A model generated the notes under the pieces. It was not told where the DNA came from, did no database searches, and saw nothing but the letters and a program-made list of their open reading frames with translations. A DNA stretch of 64,000 nt, from assembly GCA_947478845.1 (NCBI GenBank), contig CANJXC010000016.1, positions 16,348-80,347 of the forward strand. Direction: 5' to 3'. This document shows positions 8,104 to 16,784 of this stretch, piece after piece; within the stretch, counting starts at the first letter, position 1; each line of letters begins with the position of its first letter. Source of the stretch: Spirochaetales bacterium. GTDB taxonomy: Bacteria > Spirochaetota > Spirochaetia > JABEVK01. A program made the translations under genes and the position numbers.

Positions 8104-9159
8104 ATGAAGCCTACGATTGATAGTGTAGCCATTGCCAAACTCGCCGGTGTGTCTCGAAGCACAGTGAGCAAAGTCATCAACAACTATGCCAGTATCTCGG
8201 CGCTCACGAAGGAACGCATTTGGAAGGTGATACGCGAAAAGGGCTATACCCCAAATATGTCGGCCCGGATACTTGCCGGAAAGAAAACGGAAACTCTTGG
8301 TTTTTTTCTGTTTGGCCGTGAGTCTTTCGCCTCGGATGCCCTGGTGAACTTGATGATTGCAACAGTCATCGAATCGGCCGCGCACGCTGGGTTTCATATC
8401 CTTACCTACATTGTTTCTGATTCCAGTAAATCTGAGTCAAAGGCCATGGTGAAAGAGGTGTTCCAACAAGGACGCATCGACGCTGGAATCGTTCTCGGGG
8501 CCGTCGATCGCGATGTTTTGGTGGAGGAGTTGGTCGCCGAAGGCTATGTGCTAGGCGTGTTTGACCTAAGCCCTGAGTTCCACAACCAACCTAACCTGAT
8601 ACTGGCCAACCTTGATGATGAGGTTACGGCTTCGAGGGCTGTGGAACACTTGTATGCGAAGGGTCACCGTTCCATTGGCGTGATCAATGGCGACCACAAC
8701 CGGAACGCAGGTACCGCGAAGGCCAAGGGTTTTCAAAACATGATAGGCCACCTCGGCATGGAATGCCGCTCAGAATGGGTGTTGGAAACTGACTTTTCGG
8801 AGAAGGACAGTTTTGACACTGTCAAGGGAATGCTCAGGAGGCTCAAGGGAGATCTTCCTTCCTGTTTCGTCGCGGTGAACGATGCCGTAGCTTTCGGGGC
8901 TATACGAGCCTTGGAATCCAGCGGCTTTTCAATGCCCCACGATGTTTCCATCATTGGCATCGACGACCACCCGTTTTCGCCCTACGTGAATCCGCCGCTA
9001 ACTACGTTTTCCTACGATTTTCACGAGGTTTTTCAAGACCTCATTGCTCGAGTGGTAGGTTTCTTAGTGGGCAAACAGACCGAGATACCGCGGGTCAGGT
9101 CTTTCCCGGCAACCTTAAGGGAACGTGGCTCGTGTCGGGATCTGCAATTAGCTACTTGA
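8104..9159 (+). CDS. LacI/GalR-family transcriptional regulator
   Basis: A 351-residue sugar-responsive regulator. Residues 5-25 form the LacI helix-turn-helix (S-V-A-I-A-K-L-A-G-V-S-R-S-T-V-S-K-V-I-N-N). The hinge N-M-S-A-R-I-L-A-G-K-K-T follows at about residues 57-68. The rest is a periplasmic-binding-protein-like sensor domain ending with S-I-I-G-I-D-D-H-P-F-S-P. The frame is open further upstream inside the preceding gene, but ATG 8104 places the helix-turn-helix at the canonical N-terminal position. It sits between the VOC gene and the transporter, flanked by GAACrCGTGTTC palindromes, so it most likely represses the locus and is autoregulated. Confidence 0.92.
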   Translation: MKPTIDSVAIAKLAGVSRSTVSKVINNYASISALTKERIWKVIREKGYTPNMSARILAGKKTETLGFFLFGRESFASDALVNLMIATVIESAAHAGFHILTYIVSDSSKSESKAMVKEVFQQGRIDAGIVLGAVDRDVLVEELVAEGYVLGVFDLSPEFHNQPNLILANLDDEVTASRAVEHLYAKGHRSIGVINGDHNRNAGTAKAKGFQNMIGHLGMECRSEWVLETDFSEKDSFDTVKGMLRRLKGDLPSCFVAVNDAVAFGAIRALESSGFSMPHDVSIIGIDDHPFSPYVNPPLTTFSYDFHEVFQDLIARVVGFLVGKQTEIPRVRSFPATLRERGSCRDLQLAT

Positions 9160-9180
9160 GAGTCCTTGTTTTTTGCGTGC

Positions 9181-9200
9181 TTAGGAACACGTGTTCCTAA
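9181..9200. promoter_or_regulatory. 20-bp perfect palindrome, third operator
   Basis: TTAGGAACACGTGTTCCTAA is a perfect 20-bp palindrome containing the GAACACGTGTTC core seen twice at 7571-7603. It lies in the 70-bp gap between the LacI-type gene and the first permease, suggesting an internal promoter or roadblock regulated by the same protein. Confidence 0.8.
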
Positions 9201-9229
9201 ACTTTGGAAAAGTTTTTTTGGGGGGTTTT

Positions 9230-10117
9230 ATGGCTAAAGTGAAAGGAACCTCGTTCGTACACAGGCATGCTGCTTCGCTGGCCGTTGTACCTGTGATGCT
9301 GATCGCACTGGTGTTTTATTTTGGGTCGGCAGTTTGGTCCATGGTGATGTCGATGACGGCCAGCAAGATTTTTCCCGACATGACCTTTGTTGGGATGAAG
9401 CAATACATTCGTTTGTTCAGCGATGCTCTGTGGGCTCTTTCGCTTTCTAACCTCGGCTGGTACGCGCTCGGCAGCCTCGGCAGCCTAGTGCTCGGATTTT
9501 TCCTAGCAGTCATGCTGGAATCGAACCTCGCCGGTGAGCGGTTTTTCAAAACAGTGTTTCTCTACCCGATGGCTGTTTCGCTCATCATTACCGGCTTGGT
9601 GTGGCAATGGTTGTTCAATCCTTCGATGGGTCTGCAACAGTTCTTCCGCGACTTAGGGCTACAAGACTTCGATTTTAATCTCGTAGGCAAGAAAGAAACC
9701 GTCATGTGGGCGCTGGTGATCGCTTCCATCTGGCAAAGCACCGGTTTCTATATGGTGCTCAGTTCGGCGGGAATCAAAGGTATCGACAGCGAAGTATGGG
9801 CAGCGAGCCGCATCGACGGGATTTCAAAACTACGCATGTACATCGAAGTCATCATCCCGATGATGAAGTTCACCTTTCTCACCAGTTTTGTTTTGCTCTC
9901 CATCGGAGCGGTGAAGGCCTACGACATCATCGTAGCCATGACCAACGGAGGCCCTGGAGGCCACTCGGAACTGCCCTCCTATTACATCGTCGACATGTAC
10001 GTTAACCGGCAAAACATCGGCATGGGAGCCGCGGGTTCCACCATTCTTCTGGCCTTGGTTCTCGGATTCATTTTGCTTTTTGCTGCCATTAACTTGCTCT
10101 CAAAGAAGAAGGAATAG
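9230..10117 (+). CDS. ABC sugar transporter permease (MalF type)
   Basis: An inner-membrane permease of the carbohydrate uptake family 1 type, 295 residues with about six transmembrane segments; the first is at roughly residues 15-40. The EAA loop that docks onto the ATPase is visible near residues 188-210 (W-A-A-S-R-I-D-G-I-S-K-L-R-M-Y). The ATG at 9230 is preferred over an upstream start that would sit inside the operator; it follows a GGGGGG tract. It pairs with the permease beginning 3 bp downstream to form the membrane channel for the sugar delivered by the binding protein at 12192. Confidence 0.92.
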   Translation: MAKVKGTSFVHRHAASLAVVPVMLIALVFYFGSAVWSMVMSMTASKIFPDMTFVGMKQYIRLFSDALWALSLSNLGWYALGSLGSLVLGFFLAVMLESNLAGERFFKTVFLYPMAVSLIITGLVWQWLFNPSMGLQQFFRDLGLQDFDFNLVGKKETVMWALVIASIWQSTGFYMVLSSAGIKGIDSEVWAASRIDGISKLRMYIEVIIPMMKFTFLTSFVLLSIGAVKAYDIIVAMTNGGPGGHSELPSYYIVDMYVNRQNIGMGAAGSTILLALVLGFILLFAAINLLSKKKE

Positions 10118-10120
10118 GCC

Positions 10121-11026
10121 ATGAAAATCGATCCCTCAATACGAAGCCAGATGATCCTGCCTAATCGGGTTCCGTCAAAAAACCCGGTCAGCAAGACTGT
10201 TTTCTACCTTCTGCTCTCGGTGTTTGCTGTCCTTTTTGCCATGCCCTTGTATGTGATGATCGTCACATCGCTGAAGTCGATGGATGAGATTCGCATGGGG
10301 CACATTTTTGCCCTACCGATTACCCCTAGTTTTGACGCTTGGGACATGGCTTGGAACAAAGCCGCCAGCGGTTTCGATAATGCCGGCCTGAAGTCGGGCT
10401 TCTGGAACTCCGTCATCATCTTGATACCCAGTCTAGCCATGTCAGTGGCTTTTTCGTCGGTGTGCGGTTATGCGTTGGCCTGTTGGAACGTGAAGATGGG
10501 CAATTTCCTGTTGATGGCTCTGCTGGTGTGCGCCTTCATTCCGTTTCAGGTCATCATGTACCCGCTGATCAAGATGTCGGTGGCGGTGAAGCTCTACAAC
10601 ACCTCGTTCGGAGTCTCGGTAGTCCACACCGTTTTGGCGCTTCCCATCCTCACGATGATTTTCAAGAACTATTTCGCCTCAATTCCCGAGGAACTGATCA
10701 AGGCCTCACGGGTCGATGGGGGTCGCTTTTGGGGCACCTTCGTTTATGTCGTTTTGCCCCTTTCGCCCAACATCATGATCGTCGTGGCCATCATGCAAAT
10801 CACCGGTATCTGGAATGACTTTCTGGTTGGATTGACCTTCGGAAATGTGAAGGCCTATCCGATGACCGTCAACCTGAACAACATCACGCAAACCCAAACC
10901 GGGGTGCGCGTGTACAACGTGTACATGGCCGCAGCGATGCTGACTGCCATTCCACCCCTGTTGATCTATTTCTTTTCGGGAAAGATGTTTATCCGCGGTA
11001 TTACCGCCGGCGCGCTGAAAGGTTAA
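10121..11026 (+). CDS. ABC sugar transporter permease (MalG type)
   Basis: The second channel subunit, 301 residues and about six membrane spans. A cytoplasmic N-terminal stretch of about 25 residues precedes the first span (V-F-Y-L-L-L-S-V-F-A-V-L-F-A-M-P). The MalG-type EAA motif E-E-L-I-K-A-S-R-V-D-G-G-R-F-W is at about residues 190-204, and the C-terminus ends G-I-T-A-G-A-L-K-G, usual for this family. Three bases separate it from the first permease and 11 from the ATPase, consistent with one operon and equal stoichiometry. Confidence 0.93.
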   Translation: MKIDPSIRSQMILPNRVPSKNPVSKTVFYLLLSVFAVLFAMPLYVMIVTSLKSMDEIRMGHIFALPITPSFDAWDMAWNKAASGFDNAGLKSGFWNSVIILIPSLAMSVAFSSVCGYALACWNVKMGNFLLMALLVCAFIPFQVIMYPLIKMSVAVKLYNTSFGVSVVHTVLALPILTMIFKNYFASIPEELIKASRVDGGRFWGTFVYVVLPLSPNIMIVVAIMQITGIWNDFLVGLTFGNVKAYPMTVNLNNITQTQTGVRVYNVYMAAAMLTAIPPLLIYFFSGKMFIRGITAGALKG

Positions 11027-11037
11027 GGAGAAAAAGC

Positions 11038-12129
11038 ATGTCCACAGTTTCGGTCAAGAACATCGACAAAGTGTACCAGGGTAAGACCCACGTCCTCAAA
11101 GACCTGAGCCTCGCTATTGAGTCCGGTGAGTTTCTGGTGCTACTCGGGCCCTCAGGCTGCGGTAAAACCACGTTGCTCAATTGCATCGCAGGGCTTCTGG
11201 ATATTGAGGGTGGCCGCATAGAGATCGCCGGAAAGGACGTCACCAACAAGGATCCGAGCGACCGTGAAATCGCCATGGTGTTCCAATCTTACGCCCTGTA
11301 TCCCACAAAAACCGTGTACGGAAACATGGCCTTTTGCCTCCGCATGAAAAAGAAACCCAAGAGCTTTATCGACAAAAAGGTGCAGGAAACCGCCGAACTA
11401 CTGCAGATCTCAGAACTGCTGCATCGCAAGCCCGCCACGTTGTCGGGCGGGCAGCGGCAGCGCGCCGCCATAGGCCGGGCTCTGGTGCGCGATGCCGCTG
11501 TGTGCCTGTTTGATGAACCTCTTTCTAACCTCGACGCCAAGCTTCGCACGGAGATGCGCATCGAGCTCAAGAAACTGCACAACAAGTTGAAAAGTACCTT
11601 TATCTACGTCACCCACGACCAGGTGGAAGCCATGACGCTGGCCACACGGATTGCGGTGATGGACGGGGGCCAATTCTCACAAATTTCAACCCCCGACGAG
11701 CTTTACGAGCACCCTGCCAACATGTTCGTGGCCCGGTTTATCGGTTCACCTGCCATGAACTTTGTAGCGGGAACGCTACGCTTAGACGGAGCCAAGTCGA
11801 TACTCGTGACCCAAGAAGGGCTCGAGTTCGATGTGAGCCACTACCCGTTTGTCGTCAGGCCGTCCAACGGACATCAGGTGGTGCTTGGCCTTAGGCCCGA
11901 ATCGTTTCACCGGCCCACAGGCAAGGGTGCCACCTACCAGTTGACCAATGGAATCTTGGAACCGTTGGGAGCCACGGTTTTGTACTACTGCCAACTCGGT
12001 GGTACCGACGTTGTGGTGTCTTTTAATCCAAGTGACCTGCAAGGGGTAAAAACCGACCAAGCCCTCGAGGTATCCATCGACCTCGACGCGCTCTCGATCT
12101 TCGATGCGGCCACGGAGCTGCGTCTGTAA
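11038..12129 (+). CDS. ABC sugar transporter ATPase (MsmK/UgpC/MalK type)
   Basis: A 363-residue nucleotide-binding subunit. Walker A is G-P-S-G-C-G-K-T-T (about residues 37-45), signature L-S-G-G-Q-R-Q-R (about 136-143), Walker B C-L-F-D-E-P-L-S-N-L-D (about 156-166) and H-loop Y-V-T-H-D-Q. Residues 240-363 form the TOBE/regulatory domain typical of MalK-like proteins. All catalytic residues are intact, unlike the MlaF homologue at 49775. Most bacteria share one such ATPase among many sugar importers; here it is encoded inside the transporter operon, so it may be dedicated. Confidence 0.94.
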   Translation: MSTVSVKNIDKVYQGKTHVLKDLSLAIESGEFLVLLGPSGCGKTTLLNCIAGLLDIEGGRIEIAGKDVTNKDPSDREIAMVFQSYALYPTKTVYGNMAFCLRMKKKPKSFIDKKVQETAELLQISELLHRKPATLSGGQRQRAAIGRALVRDAAVCLFDEPLSNLDAKLRTEMRIELKKLHNKLKSTFIYVTHDQVEAMTLATRIAVMDGGQFSQISTPDELYEHPANMFVARFIGSPAMNFVAGTLRLDGAKSILVTQEGLEFDVSHYPFVVRPSNGHQVVLGLRPESFHRPTGKGATYQLTNGILEPLGATVLYYCQLGGTDVVVSFNPSDLQGVKTDQALEVSIDLDALSIFDAATELRL

Positions 12130-12191
12130 ACCTGTAATGACTTCCAGTCATCGACTGGAGACAAAGAGTCATCTATCCTAAGGAGGATATC

Positions 12192-13439
12192 GTGAAGAGA
12201 ACATTGTCTGTGTTTCTCGTACTACTCGCGCTGGCTGTACCCGGCTTTGCGCAGAAAAAGGCCATCGGCGACCTGCTTGTGTTCAACAACTGGTCCGCTG
12301 CTAGTGAAATCGGCGCCTTAAACGTCGTACGCGGTGCGTTCCAAGCCCAGGGAGGCATCTGGAACGACATCACCATCGCCCACGACACCGGGGCAAGCAT
12401 TCCGTTGATCAACATGGTCACAGGTGGGAATCCCCCCGATGTGTTCATCGAAAATAACGTTTCGCTGCGCCGCCAAATGATGAAGCAAGGCCTGCTTGCC
12501 GACCTGACGAGTTTCTACAACGCTTCGGGAGCTGACAAGTTCATTCCCAAGGCAGCGAAGGATGCCATGGTTGTGGACGGCAAGGTGGTGAGCATTCCTT
12601 TGGGAATCCACATTGTGGGCACGATGTTCTACAACATCGCCGCGGCCAAGAAAGCCGGAGTTGACCCCAAGAGCTGGAAGACCGTCGATGCCATGTTTGC
12701 CGACTTCCCCAAAATCCGTAAAGCCGGACTACTTCCTTTGGTCGTCGGAGCTCAGAAGTGGCAGTTGGATTATCTGCTCGGCGCCCTCGTGGCTCAGGTA
12801 GATGGTCAGGTGTACGACGATGTGTTTGGCCTGACTCCCAAGAAGGCTTCCATTGACTCGAAGGGAATGCGTGATGCTCTGGCCCTGTTCCGCAAGATTC
12901 AGCAGGAAGCCGACCCGGGTGCCGCCAACCGCAACTGGAACGATACAACCGCTCTGGTTATCCGCGGCGACGCGCTGATGCAGTTCCATGGCGACTGGAT
13001 GAAGGGCGAGTTCATCGGAGCCAAGAAGGTATTGGGCGTGGACTACGACACGTTCTTCCTTCCCGGCGCCAAAGGCGTGGTGGTCACCGTCGATGAGGAG
13101 ACCTTCCTCAAGCCCAACAACGACACCAAGAAGAACACCCAGGAACTGCTGGCTGGAATTATGCTTCAGAAAGAGATCACCGAGAAGTTTGCCGCTATCA
13201 AGGGTTCGACCCCAATTCGCACCGATGCTTCGGCCAACGTCGACAAGCATGCCAAAATGGTTCTTGCCGCCTTGTCTGACCCAAAACTTGGTCACCCCGT
13301 GCGCAACATTACCATGGACAACGACTATGCGGGTGCCTATGCCGATGTGACCGACGCGTTCTGGAACACCCCTTCCATGACCGCCGACCAGTACATCAAG
13401 GCCCTTCAGACTTCTTTCGACCAGGTTTTCAGTAAATAA
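12192..13439 (+). CDS. Sugar ABC transporter substrate-binding protein
   Basis: A 415-residue exported binding protein with a signal peptide at residues 1-20 (ending P-G-F-A). The fold is family 1 extracellular solute-binding. The pattern L-V-F-N-N-W at the first strand, then A-L-N-V-V-R-G-A-F, I-N-M-V-T-G-G-N-P-P-D and Q-F-H-G-D-W-M-K-G-E-F, resembles glucose/mannose-type GtsA proteins. There is no lipobox cysteine, so it should be periplasmic. The start is GTG 12192, preceded by a strong AAGGAGG. A short hairpin (TCCAGTC-ATC-GACTGGA) lies upstream and another follows the stop, which may set its higher expression. Confidence 0.92.
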   Translation: MKRTLSVFLVLLALAVPGFAQKKAIGDLLVFNNWSAASEIGALNVVRGAFQAQGGIWNDITIAHDTGASIPLINMVTGGNPPDVFIENNVSLRRQMMKQGLLADLTSFYNASGADKFIPKAAKDAMVVDGKVVSIPLGIHIVGTMFYNIAAAKKAGVDPKSWKTVDAMFADFPKIRKAGLLPLVVGAQKWQLDYLLGALVAQVDGQVYDDVFGLTPKKASIDSKGMRDALALFRKIQQEADPGAANRNWNDTTALVIRGDALMQFHGDWMKGEFIGAKKVLGVDYDTFFLPGAKGVVVTVDEETFLKPNNDTKKNTQELLAGIMLQKEITEKFAAIKGSTPIRTDASANVDKHAKMVLAALSDPKLGHPVRNITMDNDYAGAYADVTDAFWNTPSMTADQYIKALQTSFDQVFSK

Positions 13440-13444
13440 TTGAG

Positions 13445-13476
13445 AGCGCCGCTGGCAGTACGCCGGCGGCGCTTTT
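13445..13476 (+). terminator. Attenuator-like hairpin after the binding protein gene
   Basis: AGCGCCGC (13445-13452) pairs with GCGGCGCT (13466-13473), followed by TTT. It lies between the binding protein and the next gene of the same operon. Such hairpins commonly stabilise the binding-protein mRNA and partly terminate transcription, lowering expression of the enzymes downstream. Confidence 0.6.
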
Positions 13477-13490
13477 CACAGGAGTCTTTC

Positions 13491-14948
13491 ATGGCTAAGG
13501 CCAATTGCGGAGTTTTTTCCCATGTTGTAGACGTGGGCTCACCTCAGCTGGTTGGGAAATCCAGTTTTGATGCGGTTTCGCAGACTTACACCCTCACAGG
13601 GGGCGGAAGAAATCTATGGGCAGAGCGCGACGAGTTCCACTTCGCAGCGCTTCCCTGGCATGGTGATGGCATCTTTACCGTCGAAGCCAATTTTGAGGGC
13701 AAGGGTGTTGATCCCCACCGCAAGTGGGGCATCATGCTGCGTGATGGCATGGCGGCCGAGGCAGCCTATGCTGACGCCTGCGTGCATGGCGACGGTTTGA
13801 CGTCGTTACAATATCGTACTGACGCAGGCAAAGAAACCCTTCAGGTTGCCGCTGCGATGACCTTTCCGCAGGTGGTGCAACTGGAAAGATCTGGCAACGA
13901 GTTCATCATGCGAGCTGCCAAGCGCGGCGAAAAGCTTGAGGAAACCGGGAGAGTCGTCCTGTCGTTTCCGCAGGACCTCCAGATGGGACTGTTTATTTGT
14001 TCCCATGAGCCGACGGTGCTGGAAACGGCCGTGTTCCGCAACTTCCGCGCCGACGTTGCCGCAGCGCCCGAAGTCGATGGCGAGAAGGTACTTTCTCCTA
14101 GCCGACTCGAGGTAATGGAAGTCGCTACAGGCCACCGCCGTGTCGTTTATTACAGCAAGCAGCATTTCGAGGCCCCAAACTGGTCGCCAGACGGGAGCTA
14201 CCTTTTAGTCAATCAGGGCGGGCACCTTTACCGCTTCAACCTATCCACATCGACGTACACGCTTCTGAACACCGGTGACGTGGCGGCCAACAACAACGAT
14301 CACGGCATTTCCTTCGACGGAAAACTACTGGCTCTTTCGAGCACCACCGTGCAGGCCGGGCGCAAGACTTCGTCGCAAATCTACGTGGTGCCCATCGACG
14401 GCGGACAGCCCCGCAAAGTGACCGATGACGCGCCCTCTTACTGGCACGGCTGGTCACCCGATGGTAAAACCCTAGTCTACTGCGCTGAACGCAATGGGGT
14501 GTATAACATTTGGGGTATTCCTTCTGCGGGGGGCAAGGAGTTTCAACTCACCAACAGCCCCGGCTTGGACGACGGCCCCGAGTATAGTCCCGATGGTAAG
14601 TGGATCTACTTTAACTCGACCCGCACGGGACGCATGAAGATTTGGCGCATGAAACCCGATGGGTCGGGCCAAGAGCAAGTTACCAAAGGCGACGACAACG
14701 ACTGGTTTGCGCACCCTTCGGCCGACGGAAAGGTGCTGGTTTACGTTACCTACCCCCCAACCGTACCTGCGGCAAAACATCCCACCAACCAACGAGTCAC
14801 CGTGCGCGAGCTCAACCTCGCGACCGGTCATGAGCGGGTGCTGGCCTGGCTCTATGGCGGGCAGGGGACCATGAATGTGCCCTCTTGGAGTCCTGATGGC
14901 CGCTTCATAGCGTTTGCCTCTTATACCTATGGAGACCCATCGCTGTGA
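13491..14948 (+). CDS. PD40 (TolB-like) beta-propeller protein with N-terminal sandwich domain
   Basis: A 485-residue protein without signal peptide. Residues 1-200 resemble a concanavalin/DUF1349-like sandwich (W-G-I-M-L-R-D-G-M, F-R-N-F-R-A). From about residue 205 there are six WD/PD40-type repeats marked W-S-P-D-G-S, S-F-D-G-K, W-S-P-D-G-K, Y-S-P-D-G-K, S-A-D-G-K and W-S-P-D-G-R. Related propellers occur near carbohydrate enzymes, for example oligogalacturonate lyase-like proteins, but no lyase residues can be confirmed. The start is ATG 13491 after CAGGAG; the frame extends upstream without support. It overlaps the next gene by 4 nt. Confidence 0.8.
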   Translation: MAKANCGVFSHVVDVGSPQLVGKSSFDAVSQTYTLTGGGRNLWAERDEFHFAALPWHGDGIFTVEANFEGKGVDPHRKWGIMLRDGMAAEAAYADACVHGDGLTSLQYRTDAGKETLQVAAAMTFPQVVQLERSGNEFIMRAAKRGEKLEETGRVVLSFPQDLQMGLFICSHEPTVLETAVFRNFRADVAAAPEVDGEKVLSPSRLEVMEVATGHRRVVYYSKQHFEAPNWSPDGSYLLVNQGGHLYRFNLSTSTYTLLNTGDVAANNNDHGISFDGKLLALSSTTVQAGRKTSSQIYVVPIDGGQPRKVTDDAPSYWHGWSPDGKTLVYCAERNGVYNIWGIPSAGGKEFQLTNSPGLDDGPEYSPDGKWIYFNSTRTGRMKIWRMKPDGSGQEQVTKGDDNDWFAHPSADGKVLVYVTYPPTVPAAKHPTNQRVTVRELNLATGHERVLAWLYGGQGTMNVPSWSPDGRFIAFASYTYGDPSL

Positions 14949-15826
14949 CCGCCCCTCAGCCCCAGCGGCCGGCCATTACAGGCCTCTCGTCGATGGCTTT
15001 CTATGCTAGCGACGTGAAGCAGACGTTGGAGTATTACCGGAAGGTCCATGGATTCGAAGACCAGAAATTGGTCACCGATGATAAAGGCGCCCTCCAGTCG
15101 GCGTTGGTTAGGATCAACGAGCGCCAGTGGGTTGAGCTTCGCCCTGAACTGGCTCCGGGCACCGACAGGCTGATTCAATTCGGCCTCGAGGTGGCAGACG
15201 CCGAGGCGTTGCGGGTGTGGTTAGGTTTCAAGGGCTGGGAAGTTCCACCTGCCACGACTTTGAGCCCCCAGGGGAACCGCAGTTTTGTTGTCAAAGATCC
15301 CGACAACCATCGGGTGGAGTTTGCTCAGTACCTCCCCACCGGCTGGCCTCTTCGCGGCGCAGGTCTGGTGCCGATGCCTAGCCGACTTTCCACTTGCTTG
15401 ATGCACACGGGTTTTGCTGTGGCTTCCCTCGAAAAATCCCTCGCATTCTACCGAGACCTATTGGGCTGCCGGGAGTTTTGGCGGGGCAGTTCCAACGAAA
15501 AGACCCTCGCCTGGGTGCATCTGAAGCTTCCCGAGGACGAGAACTACGTTGAGTTTATGCTCTACGACGAACCTCCCACGTTGGAATGGCTTGGGGTACT
15601 AAATCACTTTGGCCTAGAAGTTACGCAGATGGCACCGGTGATGGAAGAGGTCAGCCGCCGGGTGGGTGTGAAGCCTTATCCCAGGGAAGTTGGCTACAGC
15701 ATTGGCAAGTGCCGTCACCGGTTGGCCAACGTTTACGATCCCGATGGAACGCGGGCCGAGTTCATGGAAAGAAGCACCTTTGACGGGATTCCGACTCCCT
15801 CATCACCCCTACCGGGGCCCGCATGA
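14945..15826 (+). CDS. Two-domain VOC protein (extradiol dioxygenase-like fold)
   Basis: 293 residues with two consecutive VOC domains, about 12-130 and 155-280, as in ring-cleaving dioxygenases and related isomerases. Domain 1 has M-A-F-Y-A-S-D-V and D-P-D-N-H-R-V-E-F; domain 2 has H-T-G-F-A-V-A-S-L and Y-D-P-D-G-T-R-A-E-F-M-E. The D-P-D-x-x-x-x-E-F endings are typical C-terminal metal-ligand strands. The GTG start overlaps the preceding stop (GTGA). In this sugar operon an aromatic ring-cleavage role looks unlikely; an epimerase, lyase or isomerase acting on a keto-sugar is an alternative. Confidence 0.82.
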   Translation: MTAPQPQRPAITGLSSMAFYASDVKQTLEYYRKVHGFEDQKLVTDDKGALQSALVRINERQWVELRPELAPGTDRLIQFGLEVADAEALRVWLGFKGWEVPPATTLSPQGNRSFVVKDPDNHRVEFAQYLPTGWPLRGAGLVPMPSRLSTCLMHTGFAVASLEKSLAFYRDLLGCREFWRGSSNEKTLAWVHLKLPEDENYVEFMLYDEPPTLEWLGVLNHFGLEVTQMAPVMEEVSRRVGVKPYPREVGYSIGKCRHRLANVYDPDGTRAEFMERSTFDGIPTPSSPLPGPA

Positions 15827-16329
15827 AGGAAAACACCGTTTCCACCTCGCCAGTGGCCATCACTTGCGACTCCCTTCTCGCAGAGGAAGCTGAGCTTCAA
15901 CTGAAGTACTTTGACGAGACTGTGGCTTGGCAATTGGGCACCTGGATGGTGGAAACGGCCCAACGGGAAGCTTCCGCGCCCACGCTTTCCATCACCCGGG
16001 GGCGTCACCGCTTGTTTCATTTTGCTTTTGCGGGTACCTCAGCCGACAACGACGACTGGGTGGCCCGCAAGTCCAACACCGTTTACCGTTTTGGCCACTC
16101 GAGCTGGTATATGGCCTTGTTGGTCGCCAAGGAAAACACAGACGGAGCCACCCGCTACCAGATTTCGGCCGCCGACTACACCTTTGGCGGGGGCGGTGTA
16201 CCAATTTTTGTGCGCCACGCGGGACTCGTTGGTTGTGTGGCTGTTTCGGGGATTCCCGGCGACCGAGACCATACACTAGCCGTCGATGCTTTGTTGGCTG
16301 TGATCAAAAAACAAGGAGAAGAAGAATGA
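15823..16329 (+). CDS. UPF0303 family (GlcG/HbpS-like fold)
   Basis: A 168-residue cytoplasmic protein of the UPF0303 (COG4702) family, often labelled 'heme-degrading domain' for its GlcG/HbpS-like fold. Recognisable elements are F-D-E-T-V-A-W-Q-L-G near residues 30-39, the central R-K-S-N-T-V-Y-R-F-G-H-S-S-W, and A-A-D-Y-T-F-G-G-G-G-V-P-I-F-V-R with G-C-V-A-V-S-G. The biochemical role of UPF0303 is not established. Members frequently sit in sugar catabolic operons, as here, with 4-nt overlaps on both sides. Confidence 0.82.
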   Translation: MKENTVSTSPVAITCDSLLAEEAELQLKYFDETVAWQLGTWMVETAQREASAPTLSITRGRHRLFHFAFAGTSADNDDWVARKSNTVYRFGHSSWYMALLVAKENTDGATRYQISAADYTFGGGGVPIFVRHAGLVGCVAVSGIPGDRDHTLAVDALLAVIKKQGEEE

Positions 16330-16784
16330 GCATCCCCCTGAAAGACAATACCGCTGTGGTGCAGATTGCCATTGTGGTACGCGATATTGAAAAGACGGCG
16401 CGTGCGTTTGCCGGCGTGTTTGGTTTTCCGGTTCCCAGCTGGTCGTATACCGCCGGCTATGACCAAGCGGCAACCATCAATCGGGGCGTGCCCTCCGACG
16501 CCAGGGCCAAACTGGCTTTCATGCACTTTGGTGCGCTCGACATCGAACTGATTGAACCCGACAACGAGCCGAGTACCTGGAGGGAGTTTCTCGACGAGCA
16601 CGGTGAGGGAATCCACCACCTGGCATTTTCGGTAAAAGGGATGGCGCAGCATACCACCAACCTCGAGGCTCTCGGGATGCCCCTGATCATGAAAGGCGAG
16701 TTTACCGGAGGGCGATATGCCTACTTTGACTCCAACCCTTCCCTCAAGTTTATTTTAGAATTGCTGGAGCACGACAAATCTTGA
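16326..16784 (+). CDS. VOC-superfamily protein, paralogue of the first operon gene
   Basis: 152 residues with the same architecture as the protein at 7629: Q-I-A-I-V-V-R-D-I-E-K-T-A-R opening strand and helix, I-E-L-I-E-P in the middle, W-R-E-F-L-D-E-H-G-E-G-I-H-H-L-A-F opening the second module, and F-I-L-E-L-L-E at the end. The nearest named families are methylmalonyl-CoA epimerase/lactoylglutathione lyase-like VOC proteins, but the substrate is unknown. The ATG overlaps the UPF0303 stop (ATGA) and the gene's stop overlaps the next start (TTGA), so it is strictly coupled. Confidence 0.85.
   Translation: MSIPLKDNTAVVQIAIVVRDIEKTARAFAGVFGFPVPSWSYTAGYDQAATINRGVPSDARAKLAFMHFGALDIELIEPDNEPSTWREFLDEHGEGIHHLAFSVKGMAQHTTNLEALGMPLIMKGEFTGGRYAYFDSNPSLKFILELLEHDKS

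Noticed and set aside
12192..13439. Assigning glucose as the transported substrate
   Set aside because: Resemblance to GtsA-type proteins is only general, and the downstream enzymes do not indicate plain glucose catabolism.
14945..15826. Naming the two-domain VOC protein a catechol 2,3-dioxygenase
   Set aside because: The fold fits, but the operon has no other aromatic-degradation genes and the metal-site pattern cannot be confirmed by eye.
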